This document shows, piece by piece, positions 12,162 to 21,665 of a DNA stretch of 64,000 nucleotides. The notes below the pieces were generated by a model. That model ran no database searches. It worked only from the letters and a program-made list of their open reading frames with translations, and was not told the DNA's origin. The stretch comes from Pseudomonas sp. ML2-2023-3. Its GTDB lineage: Bacteria; Pseudomonadota; Gammaproteobacteria; Pseudomonadales; Pseudomonadaceae. The first letter of the stretch is position 1. Each line of letters begins with the position of its first letter. The position numbers were made by a program, and so were the translations under genes. The stretch spans positions 4,648,001 through 4,712,000 of the forward strand of contig NZ_CP146343.1 in assembly GCF_037055275.1 (NCBI RefSeq), in the 5' to 3' direction.

Positions 12162-12860
12162 TCAGGCCTTGCGCGGGGCCATGTAGCCCAGCCAGCGGCG
12201 CTCGGCCAGTTTGAACAGGCGCACCAGAATGAAGGTCAGGCACAGGTAGAAAGCACCTGCCGTGATGTAGGCCTCAAACGGCAAGTAGTACTGCGCATTG
12301 ACGGTACGTGCAGCGCCCGTAATGTCGATGAGGGTCACGATGGAGGCCAGACTGGTGGTCTGCAACATCATGATCACTTCGTTGCTGTATTGCGGCAGCG
12401 CCCGGCGCATGGCCGACGGCAGCAAAATACGGCGGTACATTTTGGACCGCGACATCCCCATGGCCTTGGCCGCCTCAATCTCGCCATTAGGCGTGGCCCT
12501 GAGGCTACCGGCAATGATTTCTGCAGTATAGGCGCTGGTGTTGATAGCAAACGCCAGGCATGCGCAGAAGGTTGCGCTGGACAGCAGTGGCCACATGAAG
12601 CTGTCACGAATGACTTCGAATTGGGCCAGGCCGTAGTAGATCAAAAACAGCTGTACCAGCATCGGCGTGCCGCGAATCACGTAGGTAAACAGCCAGGCCG
12701 GGAAGTTGACCCACGCCTGCTTGGAAACCCGCATCAGCCCCAGTGGCACTGCTGCGAGCAGACCGAAAAAGAGTGAAATGCCCAGCAATTTCACGGTTTC
12801 CAGCAGCCCGCTCAAGTACAGCGGCATGCTGGCCCAGATGACGTTGTAGTCAAAGATCAT
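12162..12860 (-). CDS. aotM: Arginine/ornithine ABC transporter permease
   Basis: 232 aa inner-membrane subunit of the polar amino acid (HisM/GlnP) type. It begins MIFDYNVIWASMPLYLSGLL. About five hydrophobic segments are visible, and the EAA loop reads EIEAAKAMGMSRSKMYRRILLP. The start overlaps the aotQ stop by four bases (ATGA), so the two permeases are translationally coupled and probably form a heterodimer. Confidence 0.94.
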   Translation of the reverse strand: MIFDYNVIWASMPLYLSGLLETVKLLGISLFFGLLAAVPLGLMRVSKQAWVNFPAWLFTYVIRGTPMLVQLFLIYYGLAQFEVIRDSFMWPLLSSATFCACLAFAINTSAYTAEIIAGSLRATPNGEIEAAKAMGMSRSKMYRRILLPSAMRRALPQYSNEVIMMLQTTSLASIVTLIDITGAARTVNAQYYLPFEAYITAGAFYLCLTFILVRLFKLAERRWLGYMAPRKA

Positions 12861-13546
12861 AGCTCAGCCGCCCTTACGCCTACCGAGTAGCGCTTCTCAA
12901 GTTGTCGCAACGCCAGCAGCGAAACACTGGTCAACACCAGATACATCGCTGCTACGGCCAGGAAGAAGGTGAACGGCTCGCGGGTGGCATCAGCCGCCTG
13001 CTTGGCCTTGAACATCATGTCTTGCAAGCCGACCACCGAAATCAGGGCCGTGGCTTTGGTCAATACCAGCCAGTTATTGGTAAAGCCCGGAATCGCCAGG
13101 CGAATCATCTGCGGCACCAATACCCGGAAAAACACCTGAAACGAACTCATGCCATACGCCATGCCGGCCTCAGCCTGCCCCTTGGGGATGGCCATGAACG
13201 CACCACGAAAGGTTTCGGACAGGTAGGCACCGAAAATGAAGCCCAGGGTGCCGATACCGGCCGCCAGCGGATTCAAGTCGATATAGTCGTCGTAGCCCAG
13301 CATCGGCGCCACGCGATTGAGCAAATCCTGGCCACCGTAAAAAATCAGCAAAATCAGCACCAGATCGGGAATCCCGCGGATTACCGTCGAATACAGATCG
13401 CCCATCCAGGCCAGCCAGCGTACCGGCGACAAGCGTAACGAAACACCGATCAGACCTAGAACAATGGCCAGGGCCATGGACGACAAGGCGAGCTGAAGCG
13501 TCAGCCAAGCGCCATCGAGGATGACAGCCCCGTAGCCTTTCAACAT
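12857..13546 (-). CDS. aotQ: Arginine/ornithine ABC transporter permease
   Basis: 229 aa inner-membrane subunit (HisQ type) beginning MLKGYGAVILDGAWLTLQLA. The cytoplasmic EAA loop is QAEAGMAYGMSSFQVFFRVLVP. It follows aotJ after a 91-bp gap that contains a strong hairpin, and overlaps aotM by four bases. Confidence 0.94.
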   Translation of the reverse strand: MLKGYGAVILDGAWLTLQLALSSMALAIVLGLIGVSLRLSPVRWLAWMGDLYSTVIRGIPDLVLILLIFYGGQDLLNRVAPMLGYDDYIDLNPLAAGIGTLGFIFGAYLSETFRGAFMAIPKGQAEAGMAYGMSSFQVFFRVLVPQMIRLAIPGFTNNWLVLTKATALISVVGLQDMMFKAKQAADATREPFTFFLAVAAMYLVLTSVSLLALRQLEKRYSVGVRAAEL

Positions 13547-13575
13547 GATTCAGGTCCTCAGAAATGGGGATGAAA

Positions 13576-13616
13576 AAATGGCGCAAACTTCAGAGAATCT
13601 GTTGCTTGCGCCATTT
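13576..13616 (-). terminator. Partial terminator / attenuator hairpin between aotJ and aotQ
   Basis: Inverted arms AAATGGCGCAA and TTGCGCCATTT (11 bp) enclose a 19-base loop and, on the minus strand, are followed by a T run. It lies just after the binding-protein gene. Such hairpins commonly limit readthrough or protect the upstream mRNA, giving more binding protein than membrane subunits. Confidence 0.6.
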
Positions 13617-13637
13617 CGGACTTACCGCTGCGATGTA

Positions 13638-14411
13638 TTACTGACCGTAAATATCGAAGTTGAAGTATTTGTCCTGGATTTGCTTGTACTTGCCGTTTTC
13701 ACGGATAGCGGTAATTGCAGTGTTGATCTTGTCTTTGAGGGCATCGCCCTTGCGCACTGCGATACCTACGCCGTCACCAAAATATTTGACGTCGGTGAAT
13801 GCCGGACCTGCAAATGCATAGCCTTTACCCGCCGGGGTTTTCAGGAAACCGTCTTCGAGCAGGGTGGCGTCTGCAACGGTGCCATCAAGGCGGCCCGCTT
13901 CTACGTCCAGATAGATTTCGTTCTGCGAACCGTAAGGAACAACGGTTGCACCTTTAGGCGCCAGAACTTCCTTGGCGAAACGGTCGTGGATCGAACCGCG
14001 CTGTACGCCGATTTTCTTGCCCTTGAGCTCTTCAAGGTTATCGCCGACCACAGTGCCTTCCTTCATCACCAGACGTGCCGGAGTGAGGTAGTACTTGTTG
14101 GTGAAATCAACCGACTTCTTGCGGTCTTCGGTAATCGACATCGAGGACAGGATGGCATCGATCTTGCGCACTTTCAGCGCAGGGATCAGACCGTCGAATT
14201 CTTGTTCGACCCACACACACTTGACCTGCATCTGCTCGCACAGAGCATTACCGATGTCGTAGTCAAAACCCACGATACTGCCATCCGGGGCCTTGGAGGC
14301 GAACGGAGGGTACGCCGCTTCAATACCAATCTTCAGAGGTTTATCAGCAGCAAAAGCCTGCAGGGACAGCACGGACAGTGCCAGGGCGCCAAGAAGCACG
14401 AGTTTCTTCAT
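13638..14411 (-). CDS. aotJ: Arginine/ornithine periplasmic binding protein
   Basis: 257 aa. A secretory signal ([17 protein letters not shown]..., cleavage near QAFA/ADKP) precedes a type II solute-binding fold of the LAO/HisJ family. Visible family segments include [52 protein letters not shown] and [11 protein letters not shown]. First gene of the aot operon, preceded by a putative ArgR site at 14573-14593. Confidence 0.95.
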   Translation of the reverse strand: MKKLVLLGALALSVLSLQAFAADKPLKIGIEAAYPPFASKAPDGSIVGFDYDIGNALCEQMQVKCVWVEQEFDGLIPALKVRKIDAILSSMSITEDRKKSVDFTNKYYLTPARLVMKEGTVVGDNLEELKGKKIGVQRGSIHDRFAKEVLAPKGATVVPYGSQNEIYLDVEAGRLDGTVADATLLEDGFLKTPAGKGYAFAGPAFTDVKYFGDGVGIAVRKGDALKDKINTAITAIRENGKYKQIQDKYFNFDIYGQ

Positions 14412-14572
14412 CTTAGGACTCCATCGGTAAAGGGCAATAAATGCAGAGTGAGCCTAGGCCCAATATGCGGAGGTTAAACCGGGAATGCGGCGCCACGTCC
14501 TACTGGCGTTGCACTGGGATCAGCACAACAACGACGAGCGAGTGATCGGCATTCTAACGACAGGCTTCAAGC

Positions 14573-14593
14573 CGTAATTTCTTCAATGCGACA
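14573..14593 (-). promoter_or_regulatory. Putative ArgR site upstream of aotJ
   Basis: On the minus strand it reads TGTCGC, eight bases (ATTGAAGA), then AATTACG, matching the Pseudomonas ArgR pattern TGTCGC-N8-AA-N5. A degenerate copy (GGTCGC) lies about 30 bp further upstream. It lies about 170 bp before the aotJ start. Confidence 0.55.
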
Positions 14594-14914
14594 ACTAATT
14601 ACAGATGCACCGAAAAAGGCGACCCTAGGCATTGACAGCTCTCCAAAATAATGCAAGAGCAAAAGATGTAGAACCTATATGAGTTGCAAATAGCGGGCCT
14701 ATTATTCGCAAACCCTTCTATTCCGGCAAGTGTAGCGTTTCATCTTATTTTATGACGGGCTGAAAAGGGCTCTAAATCAGTGCTTTGGGTATCGCAAAGC
14801 CCCACCTTGGAGCAGCCGGTTACACATTCGGTAACACTGAGGGCCTACACCTACAGGAGCAACCGTCTTACTGGCCCTAAATGCCCGCTCCCACTGCAGA
14901 TTCCAGGCCACCAT

Positions 14915-14948
14915 AAAAAAGCCCCGCCAGGCAACGCCGGACGGGGCT
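14915..14948 (-). terminator. Rho-independent terminator of acsA
   Basis: Minus strand: AGCCCCG, loop of 15 bases with a CCGG core, CGGGGCT, then a run of T. It lies 20 bp after the acsA stop codon. Confidence 0.85.
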
Positions 14949-14967
14949 CGATGACACTCAGCACGTG

Positions 14968-16923
14968 TTATGCGACTTTCATGCCTTTGTGGGTTTCAAT
15001 CAAGTGCTGCACCACACCCGGGTCAGCCAGGGTAGAGATATCACCCAGACCATCGTATTCACCGGTGGCAATCTTGCGCAAAATGCGGCGCATGATTTTG
15101 CCCGAGCGGGTTTTCGGCAGCCCCGGTGCCCACTGGATGACATCCGGCGAGGCGATCGGGCCGATTTCCTTGCGCACCCAGTTTTTCAACTCAAGGCGCA
15201 GCGCTTCACTCGGCTCCTCGCCACCATTGAGCGTGACGTAGACATAGATCCCCTGCCCCTTGATGTCATGCGGCACGCCGACAACTGCGGCCTCGGCAAC
15301 TTTAGGGTGCGCCACCATCGCGCTTTCGATTTCGGCGGTACCCATCCGGTGGCCGGACACGTTGAGCACGTCATCCACGCGACCCGTGATCCAGTAGTAG
15401 CCATCCTCATCGCGACGCGCGCCGTCACCGGTGAAGTACATGCCACGGAAGGTCTTGAAGTAGGTGTCGACGAAACGGTCGTGATCGCCATACAGGGTCC
15501 GCGCCTGCCCCGGCCACGAATCCAGAATCACCAGGTTGCCTTCGGCAGCCCCTTCTATAAGGTTACCCAGGTTATCCACCAGCCCCGGCACCACGCCGAA
15601 GAACGGACGCGCCGCAGAGCCAGGCTTGAGTGCGTGCGCCCCCGGCAGCGGGCTCATCATGCAAGCACCGGTCTCGGTCTGCCACCAGGTATCCACGATC
15701 GGGCAACGCTCCTTGCCCACGGTTGTGTAGTACCAGTTCCAGGCCTCAGGGTTAATCGGTTCGCCCACCGAACCCAGCAAACGCAAGCTGGAGCCATCGG
15801 CATCCTTAACCGCAGCCTGACCTTCAGCCATCATGGCGCGAATGGCGGTTGGCGCGGTGTAGAGAATGTTGACCTTGTGCTTGTCGACAATTTTCGACAC
15901 GCGGGTGATGTCCGGATAGTTCGGCACACCTTCAAACAACAGGGTGGTCGCGCCATTGGCCAATGGCCCGTAAACGATATAGGTGTGACCGGTCACCCAG
16001 CCCACATCGGCCGTGCACCAGTAAATCTCGCCAGGACGGTAATCGAACACGCGCTCGTGGGTCAGTGCCGCATAGAGCAGATAGCCGCCCGTGGTGTGCT
16101 GAACGCCCTTGGGCTTGCCGGTTGAGCCAGAGGTATACAGGATGAACAGGGCTTCTTCGGCCCCCATTTCTTTCGGAGCGCAGTGCTTCGAAGCAACGGC
16201 CATCAAGTCGTGGTACCAGATGTCACGGTGCTTGTACCAGGCGATGTCGCCACCGGTACGCTTGAACACAATGATCTTCTGCACACTGGAAGTGTCCGGG
16301 TTGGTCAATGCCACATCGACATTGGCCTTGAGCGCTGTGCGCTTGCCACCACGCAGACCTTCGTCAGCGGTAATGACCACCTTGGATTTGCAATCGATGA
16401 TCCGTCCGGCCAGTGCCTCAGGCGAGAAACCACCAAACACCACGGAGTGAATCGCGCCGATCCGGGTACAGGCCAGCATGGCGACTACGGCTTCAGGCAC
16501 CATCGGCATATAGATAGTAACGACATCACCACGGTGCACATCCTGACCGCGCAGGGCGTTGGCAAGCTTGCACACTTCTTCGTGCAGTTCGCGGTAGGTG
16601 ATGTTGCGCTGTTCGGAAGGGTCATCCCCTTCCCAGATGATAGCGACCTGATCGCCGCGCTCGGCAAGGTGGCGATCCAGGCAGTTGTAGGAAACGTTGA
16701 GCGTGCCATCTGCAAACCATTTGATGTCGACATGATGGTCGTCGAAGGACGTCTGCTTGACGGTAGTAAAAGGCTTGATCCAGTCGAGACGCTTTGCTTG
16801 TTCGCGCCAGAAGCCATCCGGGTTGACGACGGACTGCTGGTACATCGCCTTGTAGGTCACCTCGTCAGTCAGCGTGTTGGCAGCGACTTCAGGGCGTACG
16901 GGATACAGGGAAGCGGCACTCAT
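14968..16923 (-). CDS. acsA: Acetyl-CoA synthetase (AMP-forming)
   Basis: 651 aa, the usual length. Activates acetate to acetyl-CoA through acetyl-AMP. Adenylate-forming motifs are [29 protein letters not shown] and [18 protein letters not shown]. Lys609 in TRSGKIMRR is the residue regulated by acetylation in this family. A GAGGT ribosome site precedes the ATG. The leader has an AACAACAA element (16947-16954) fitting the Crc/Hfq target pattern, in keeping with catabolite repression of acetate use in pseudomonads. Confidence 0.97.
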   Translation of the reverse strand: MSAASLYPVRPEVAANTLTDEVTYKAMYQQSVVNPDGFWREQAKRLDWIKPFTTVKQTSFDDHHVDIKWFADGTLNVSYNCLDRHLAERGDQVAIIWEGDDPSEQRNITYRELHEEVCKLANALRGQDVHRGDVVTIYMPMVPEAVVAMLACTRIGAIHSVVFGGFSPEALAGRIIDCKSKVVITADEGLRGGKRTALKANVDVALTNPDTSSVQKIIVFKRTGGDIAWYKHRDIWYHDLMAVASKHCAPKEMGAEEALFILYTSGSTGKPKGVQHTTGGYLLYAALTHERVFDYRPGEIYWCTADVGWVTGHTYIVYGPLANGATTLLFEGVPNYPDITRVSKIVDKHKVNILYTAPTAIRAMMAEGQAAVKDADGSSLRLLGSVGEPINPEAWNWYYTTVGKERCPIVDTWWQTETGACMMSPLPGAHALKPGSAARPFFGVVPGLVDNLGNLIEGAAEGNLVILDSWPGQARTLYGDHDRFVDTYFKTFRGMYFTGDGARRDEDGYYWITGRVDDVLNVSGHRMGTAEIESAMVAHPKVAEAAVVGVPHDIKGQGIYVYVTLNGGEEPSEALRLELKNWVRKEIGPIASPDVIQWAPGLPKTRSGKIMRRILRKIATGEYDGLGDISTLADPGVVQHLIETHKGMKVA

Positions 16924-17338
16924 GTTTCATACCTCAATGCTTGTAGTTGTTGTTTTATGACCCTGTTTTAGCCGGGCCAAGCCGTGAGATCCATTCGACG
17001 TTGGTAGTAAGAAACACGCAAAAAAACTATGGTTTTCCTGCGCAAGGCTCAAGCACAGTACTTACAGCCCGTTACGGCTGGGTGCCCACCTTGCAAACGT
17101 CCAAAACCAACCCTGTTTTCGACGATTGTTGCAGAAACTGTCAACAGTCTTTATCAAAACCCCCTCTATATGCCCGTGCGGCGCAGGCCTAAAATTCATC
17201 TCGCCAACCAAGGCACCGCGATTAACCCAAGTTACAGCCCCCACGAAGGCAAGTTTAGTCGCTCTTCATCACTCAGTTTCACACACAGCCTCACAAGGGC
17301 TGTGTGACCCCACTCGACCTAAAACAGGTAATTTCGAA
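16924..17338. other. Divergent intergenic region acsA / DUF2790 gene
   Basis: 415 bp. It holds the acsA leader with an A-rich Crc/Hfq-type element. Plus-strand ORFs here have poor protein character and no ribosome sites. No repeat, terminator or RNA gene recognised. Confidence 0.45.
16947..16954 (-). promoter_or_regulatory. Putative Hfq/Crc (catabolite activity) motif in the acsA leader
   Basis: Minus strand AACAACAA fits AAnAAnAA and lies in the 5' leader, about ten bases upstream of the GAGGT ribosome site. The match is short and could arise by chance. Confidence 0.4.
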
Positions 17339-17602
17339 ATGAAAGCGTTGTTAGTTCTGGCTCTGAGCAGTGTGTGTTTAACCGCCATGGCGGATGAAAC
17401 AAGCACACAGGCTACGCACCAGCAACCTGCCGTTGAACAGTATTCCTACTCTTCCGAACTGGACATTGCCAAAGTGATTTCCATGAGCGAAATCCCCAGC
17501 GTCTGCGAAGTCGTACCGGCGCAAATGGTCTACGAAGACTCCCAGGGCATGCAGCACACCCTCGAATACCGCGTGATGGGTAACGGTTGTTCCAACGGCT
17601 GA
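17339..17602 (+). CDS. DUF2790 family small exported protein
   Basis: 87 aa starting MKALLVLALSSVCLTAMA, a signal peptide with likely cleavage near AMA/DE. The mature part ends in the DUF2790 hallmark: LDIAKVISMSE, VCEVVPAQMVYEDSQG, HTLEYRVMGNGCSNG. This family is largely restricted to Pseudomonas and is of unknown function; some members respond to copper or stress. The upstream ATG at 17126 would put the signal peptide in the middle of the protein, so 17339 was chosen. Confidence 0.85.
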   Translation: MKALLVLALSSVCLTAMADETSTQATHQQPAVEQYSYSSELDIAKVISMSEIPSVCEVVPAQMVYEDSQGMQHTLEYRVMGNGCSNG

Positions 17603-17745
17603 TTCATCGCACCCGGTTTATTAAAGCGTTAATCAACTTACTTATATAAGCGATCCCTCGCGGCACTTAATTGCAACTTTCAACGCAACTTATATCGCCC
17701 TTGAACAGTTGTGCGCCTGCGCCTGTATCGCACGGGAATTATTAA

Positions 17746-18003
17746 ATGAAACGCTCCTTGATAGTGGCTTTTAGTTTGTCAGTTCTGGCCAGCGCAGCGT
17801 TTGCCGCTGACGGTTATGACCGCACTCACGCAGCCAGCTTTACAGAAGACGGCTACAACAGCACACGCTCGGCCAGCTTTGCAGAAGACGGTTACGACAG
17901 CACACGCTCGGCCAGCTTTGCCGAAGATGGCTATGACAACACCCGCTCGGCAGGTTTTGCCGAAGATGGTTATGACCGTACCAACGGCCATCGCCTCAGC
18001 TGA
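17746..18003 (+). CDS. Small exported protein made of five 13-residue repeats
   Basis: 85 aa. A signal peptide of about 20 residues (MKRSLIVAFSLSVLASAAFA) ends in an AFA cleavage site. The remaining 65 residues are exactly five units of 13 with consensus EDGYDSTRSASFA: one polar acidic tyrosine block and one Ser/Ala block per unit. I recognise no family. It sits between the DUF2790 gene and nrdB on the same strand. A tandem array this regular suggests recent unit duplication. Export to the periplasm or beyond is inferred from the signal only. Confidence 0.7.
   Translation: MKRSLIVAFSLSVLASAAFAADGYDRTHAASFTEDGYNSTRSASFAEDGYDSTRSASFAEDGYDNTRSAGFAEDGYDRTNGHRLS
17806..18000 (+). repeat. Five in-frame tandem 39-bp repeats
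   Basis: Units at 17806, 17845, 17884, 17923 and 17962. Units 2 to 4 are closest to one another (shared GAAGA.GG.TA.. and CGCTCGGC blocks); units 1 and 5 are more diverged at their 3' parts. Substitutions are mostly synonymous in the DGY core. Confidence 0.9.
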
Positions 18004-18020
18004 CACCGCATCGACTTAAC

Positions 18021-18038
18021 GCCCGGTTTCGGCCGGGC
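18021..18038 (+). terminator. Weak hairpin after the repeat-protein gene
   Basis: GCCCGG, six-base loop, CCGGGC, followed only by TT. Too few T residues to be sure of intrinsic termination. Confidence 0.4.
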
Positions 18039-18213
18039 TTGATCCTGCCTCGCACCAAAGCCCGACTCATTCCCCCTCTAGCCACAGGTCATTCGACCTC
18101 TTGGCCCCATGACAAAAAAACTTCTGCTCCTATAAACCCTCGCCCAGCCCCAGCCTTCCTTAAGCCCAGGATAAATTTAGGGCGTTTCGTCGCATCCCCT
18201 GAAAAAAAACTGG

Positions 18214-18243
18214 CTGAAATACCTTGTGCAAAAGCCGTATACT
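18214..18243 (+). promoter_or_regulatory. Candidate sigma-70 promoter for nrdB
   Basis: CTGAAA, 18-base spacer, TATACT. About 20 bases downstream lies the palindrome GATATATC, resembling the AT core of NrdR boxes, but I see no clear second box. The transcript would have a leader of roughly 260 bases. Confidence 0.3.
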
Positions 18244-18507
18244 GCGGCCATCAAAAAGGCTTGATATATCCCCTTGGCGGGCTGTAAATCCACGCTGCTA
18301 CGGCCTCAAGGCCCAGGGTGAGTGCAGGTAAAACCTCCTCCCCTGAGCGACAGCGGTACAAGCCAACGTACACATTCATGTTTTTGCGTGAGCACAACGC
18401 TACTGCAAGCAACATTTCTTAGATCCAAGTGGCCTATGGCCGTGTAAAAACCAAACCATCAGTGTTTTCACACAGCCAACAGGCCCTCACGCAGGAGACG
18501 ATACGTC

Positions 18508-19758
18508 ATGCTGAGCTGGGACGAATTCGACAAAGAAGACGAAGGCGAAGTCGCTGTTAAAGGCGCCAACGCAGGCCACGCAACCGAAGCCAACATGGAC
18601 CGCCTCGACGCCGCCGGCGGCGTAGCAGCCCAGGAAGCCCGTGCAGTGACCGCCAGCGACTCGGCCGCGATCATTCGCGCCAAGGCTGCCCTGGACAACC
18701 TCGACATCGCTGAAGGTCTGGCCGAACTCGAAGGCGCTTCCGCCCGTGTTGCGGTTGACGAAAAGATGATGATCAACTGCCGCGCCGACCTCAACCAGCT
18801 CGTGCCGTTCAAGTACGACTGGGCCTGGCAGAAGTACCTGGACGGTTGCGCAAACCACTGGATGCCGCAAGAAGTCAACATGACCGCCGACATCGCCCTC
18901 TGGAAAAACCCGGAAGGCCTGACCGACGACGAGCGCCGCATCGTGATGCGCAACCTGGGCTTCTTCTCCACCGCCGACTCCCTGGTTGCCAACAACCTGG
19001 TGCTGGCCGTGTACCGCCTGATCACCAACCCTGAATGCCGCCAGTACATCCTGCGCCAGGCATTCGAAGAGGCGATCCACACCCACGCCTACCAGTACTG
19101 CATCGAATCGCTGGCCATGGATGAAGGCGAGATCTTCAACATGTACCACGAGATCCCGTCGGTCGCTAAAAAAGCCACCTGGGGCCTCAAATACACCCGT
19201 TCGATCTCCGATCCGAAGTTCGAAACCGGCACCGTTGAGACCGATAAAGAGCTGCTGCGCAACCTGATCGCCTACTACTGCGTTCTGGAAGGCATCTTCT
19301 TCTATTGCGGCTTTACCCAGATCCTGTCGATGGGCCGTCGCAACAAAATGACCGGTGTCGCCGAGCAGTTCCAATACATCCTGCGCGACGAATCCATGCA
19401 CCTGAACTTCGGCATCGATGTGATCAACCAGATCAAAATCGAAAACCCGCATCTGTGGGACGCTGAAATGAAGGAAGAAGCTTCGCAGATGATCCTGCAA
19501 GGCACCCAACTGGAAATCGAATACGCTCGCGACACCATGCCGCGCGGCGTACTGGGCATGAACGCCGCGATGATGGAGGACTACCTCAAATTCATCGCCA
19601 ACCGCCGCCTGTCGCAAATCGGCCTGAAAGAAGAATACCCGGGCACGACCAACCCGTTCCCATGGATGAGCGAAATCATGGACTTGAAGAAAGAGAAAAA
19701 TTTCTTCGAAACGCGGGTAATTGAATACCAAACCGGTGGTGCATTGAGCTGGGATTGA
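18508..19758 (+). CDS. nrdB: Class Ia ribonucleoside-diphosphate reductase, beta subunit
   Basis: 416 aa. Houses the diiron-tyrosyl radical cofactor needed for reduction of ribonucleotides by NrdA. Iron-ligand helices are visible as [19 protein letters not shown] and [16 protein letters not shown], and the C-terminus GGALSWD is the tail that docks on NrdA. An acidic N-terminal extension of about 50 residues precedes the core, as is usual for Pseudomonas NrdB. AGGAG lies ten bases before ATG. nrdA is not adjacent in this window. Confidence 0.95.
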   Translation: MLSWDEFDKEDEGEVAVKGANAGHATEANMDRLDAAGGVAAQEARAVTASDSAAIIRAKAALDNLDIAEGLAELEGASARVAVDEKMMINCRADLNQLVPFKYDWAWQKYLDGCANHWMPQEVNMTADIALWKNPEGLTDDERRIVMRNLGFFSTADSLVANNLVLAVYRLITNPECRQYILRQAFEEAIHTHAYQYCIESLAMDEGEIFNMYHEIPSVAKKATWGLKYTRSISDPKFETGTVETDKELLRNLIAYYCVLEGIFFYCGFTQILSMGRRNKMTGVAEQFQYILRDESMHLNFGIDVINQIKIENPHLWDAEMKEEASQMILQGTQLEIEYARDTMPRGVLGMNAAMMEDYLKFIANRRLSQIGLKEEYPGTTNPFPWMSEIMDLKKEKNFFETRVIEYQTGGALSWD

Positions 19759-19793
19759 TACGAGGCTTGAGTTAAGCCATACGTAGCAAACAA

Positions 19794-19824
19794 GAAGGGC
19801 CAACGATTGTTGGCCCTTTTTTTT
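19794..19824 (+). terminator. Rho-independent terminator of nrdB
   Basis: AAGGGCCAAC, GATT loop, GTTGGCCCTT, then a T run. It lies 36 bp after the nrdB stop. Confidence 0.92.
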
Positions 19825-20035
19825 GTGAAAAAATTAACTGCGTGTGGCCAACAGATACGACACCCGTGAATCGACTGGGGGGCAGTCCAACCGAGTGGTC
19901 GGTATCTTGAGAGGAGATAAATGAGGCGACTTTTCCGGTCGGGACTTATCAGATAACGAGTTTGATCCACGCCAAAAATAACTGTATAAAAACACAGTAT
20001 ATTTTCAAGCACTGACTCAGCCCTGGAGAACACCC

Positions 20036-20353
20036 ATGCCTCATTCAGCCACGCGCAGTACGTTTGAACGCATTGTCATTAATCAATTTACCCCGCTGCA
20101 CTGCGCGCAAGCCCGCGAAATGCTTGGCTGGAATCTCGAGTATCTGAGCCAGCAGTCCGGGGTTTCAGTCCCGGCAATTGAACGCTTCGAAGCCCAAGGC
20201 CCTGTGCGCGACGTTACCCGGCTGGCCCTCGCCTACAGCCTGGAGGCGCAAGGGCTGGTGTTCTTTCCCGGGTTTGCGCCCGGTCGCGGGGGCAATGTTC
20301 GCGGCACTACACCCGACCCGATGGGCCGCGAAGACTTTGCCATGATCGAGTAA
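20036..20353 (+). CDS. Small helix-turn-helix (XRE-like) protein
   Basis: 105 aa. The middle (residues about 22-60) reads as a lambda-repressor-like helix-turn-helix: AREMLGWNLEYLSQQSGVSVPAIERFE, followed by LALAYSLEAQGLVFFPGFAPG, a segment common in small XRE proteins with LEAAGVxF ends. GGAG seven bases before ATG. No partner toxin gene is next to it, so it may be a stand-alone regulator. Converges on the downstream hydrolase gene with 12 bp between stops. Confidence 0.7.
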   Translation: MPHSATRSTFERIVINQFTPLHCAQAREMLGWNLEYLSQQSGVSVPAIERFEAQGPVRDVTRLALAYSLEAQGLVFFPGFAPGRGGNVRGTTPDPMGREDFAMIE

Positions 20354-20365
20354 ACCCCGGCCCTA

Positions 20366-21391
20366 CTACTCCGGGGTGTGTACTTCAAGCCACCAGGCAC
20401 GCCCTTTGTGGGGCTGCATCAGGTTGAACACTTCCCCCATTTGTGGCGTTGTAATGAGTACATTGCGTTGCTCCGCCAACGCCACAATACGGTCAAACGG
20501 CTCGGACCAGGCATGGAAAGCCAGATCAAAGGTGCCGTTGTGAATCGGCATTAGCCAACGTCCATTGAGGTCGATGTGGGCTTGCAGGCTGTGCTCGGGC
20601 TGCATGTGTACATGTGGCCAATCGACGTTGTAGGCCCCCGTTTCCATTAGAGTCAGGTCGAATGGTCCCAACTGTTCACCAATCAGCTTGAAGCCGTCGA
20701 AGTACCCCGAATCTCCACTGAAGAAAATCCGCACCCCATCAATGATCATCACCCAGGATGCCCAAAGCGTCTGGTTGTGATCAAACAGGCCGCGGCCTGA
20801 AAAGTGCTGGGATGGAGTGGCGATAAAACGAATGCCTGCAACATGGGTGTCTTGCCACCAATCCAGTTGCTGAACTTTGCTGGCCTGTACTCCCCATTTG
20901 ATCAACAGGTCGCCGACACCCAGCGGCGCCAAAAAATGCTGCGTTTTAGCCGCCAGTTGCAACACGGTTTTTTGGTCCAGGTGATCGTAGTGATTATGGG
21001 AAAGAATCACGGCCTCCAACGGTGGAAGCTCTTGAAGGCTGATGGGGGGAGCATGGAAACGCTTGGGGCCAATCCACTGCAGCGGTGAGGCACGCTGCGC
21101 GTAGACGGGATCGGTCAGCCAGTACTTGCCATTGAGCTTGAGCAGCAAGGTCGAGTGCCCCAATCGATAGACACTGAAGTCAGGTGCCGCAGCCAACTGT
21201 TCACAGGTTAACGGCTTGACCGGAATCACACCTGCAGGACGTGTACTCGCAGGCTTTTGAAAAAGCATTCTCCAAAAAATACCCAAGGTCTTGCCAAGAC
21301 TGGAGGACGGCCGGGCGCCATCATTTCGAAATGCACCTTGATAACGCTCAGCGGGTTTAAGCCGCTCAGCACTGCGTGAGTCGAGTGCCAT
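20366..21391 (-). CDS. Metallo-beta-lactamase-fold hydrolase (UlaG / NAPE-PLD-like)
   Basis: 341 aa. The dinuclear metal motif HNHYDHLD is in the first half, with further candidate ligands in TPSQHFSGRGLFD, SGDSGYFDGF and PIHNGTFDLA. GHSTLLLKLNGKYWLTDPV is the usual entry strand of this family. Some members hydrolyse N-acyl phosphatidylethanolamine or lactones; the substrate here is unknown. The N-terminal 60 residues are basic and not part of the fold, with no clear signal peptide. GGAGG lies nine bases upstream of ATG. Confidence 0.8.
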   Translation of the reverse strand: MALDSRSAERLKPAERYQGAFRNDGARPSSSLGKTLGIFWRMLFQKPASTRPAGVIPVKPLTCEQLAAAPDFSVYRLGHSTLLLKLNGKYWLTDPVYAQRASPLQWIGPKRFHAPPISLQELPPLEAVILSHNHYDHLDQKTVLQLAAKTQHFLAPLGVGDLLIKWGVQASKVQQLDWWQDTHVAGIRFIATPSQHFSGRGLFDHNQTLWASWVMIIDGVRIFFSGDSGYFDGFKLIGEQLGPFDLTLMETGAYNVDWPHVHMQPEHSLQAHIDLNGRWLMPIHNGTFDLAFHAWSEPFDRIVALAEQRNVLITTPQMGEVFNLMQPHKGRAWWLEVHTPE

Positions 21392-21665
21392 GGCATGAAG
21401 CCTCCGGTGAAAAAATGAGTATTATCTTGCTTTCCGGCCTGTTAGCGGTTGATCGTCATTCTATAAGAACTAACAGTGGCCACAGACATTGTCACCAACG
21501 CTGACTCGCCTTCGACTTAATAGAGCTAGTCTGCATCCATAACCGTTCCAAAAATGTGCGGAATATGTGCGATGTATTCTCGACAACGGGTGTCAGCAAG
21601 CAATCGGCGGCCCGGATACCCAGCGGTATCCGGACTCATGGTCCAAACATCTCACGCAGATAACC

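Larger units (their letters stand above)
14412..14967. other. Intergenic region upstream of aotJ and downstream of acsA
   Basis: 556 bp. It contains the aotJ leader and putative ArgR site near the left, and the acsA terminator at the right end. The middle (about 14620-14910) is locally AT-richer and shows no coding ORF or RNA gene that I recognise. Confidence 0.5.
18004..18507. other. Long non-coding region before nrdB
   Basis: 504 bp. It starts with a short GC hairpin (18021-18038) that may end the repeat-protein transcript, then a region with poor coding character, a candidate promoter at 18214-18243, and a leader of about 260 bases with several short palindromes (GATATATC at 18263-18270, GGCCTCAAGGCC near 18302). 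No riboswitch class recognised. Confidence 0.5.

Noticed and set aside
11343..12776. 477-residue plus-strand ORF opposite aotO/aotM
   Set aside because: It is the shadow of two well-supported genes, is rich in His/Gln/Arg and has no ribosome site or domain.
17806..18000. 39-bp repeats considered as a CRISPR array
   Set aside because: Units are contiguous with no spacers, are in frame, and encode a regular peptide.
18487..19803. 438-residue minus-strand ORF opposite nrdB
   Set aside because: nrdB has full family motifs; the opposite frame is a codon-bias artefact.
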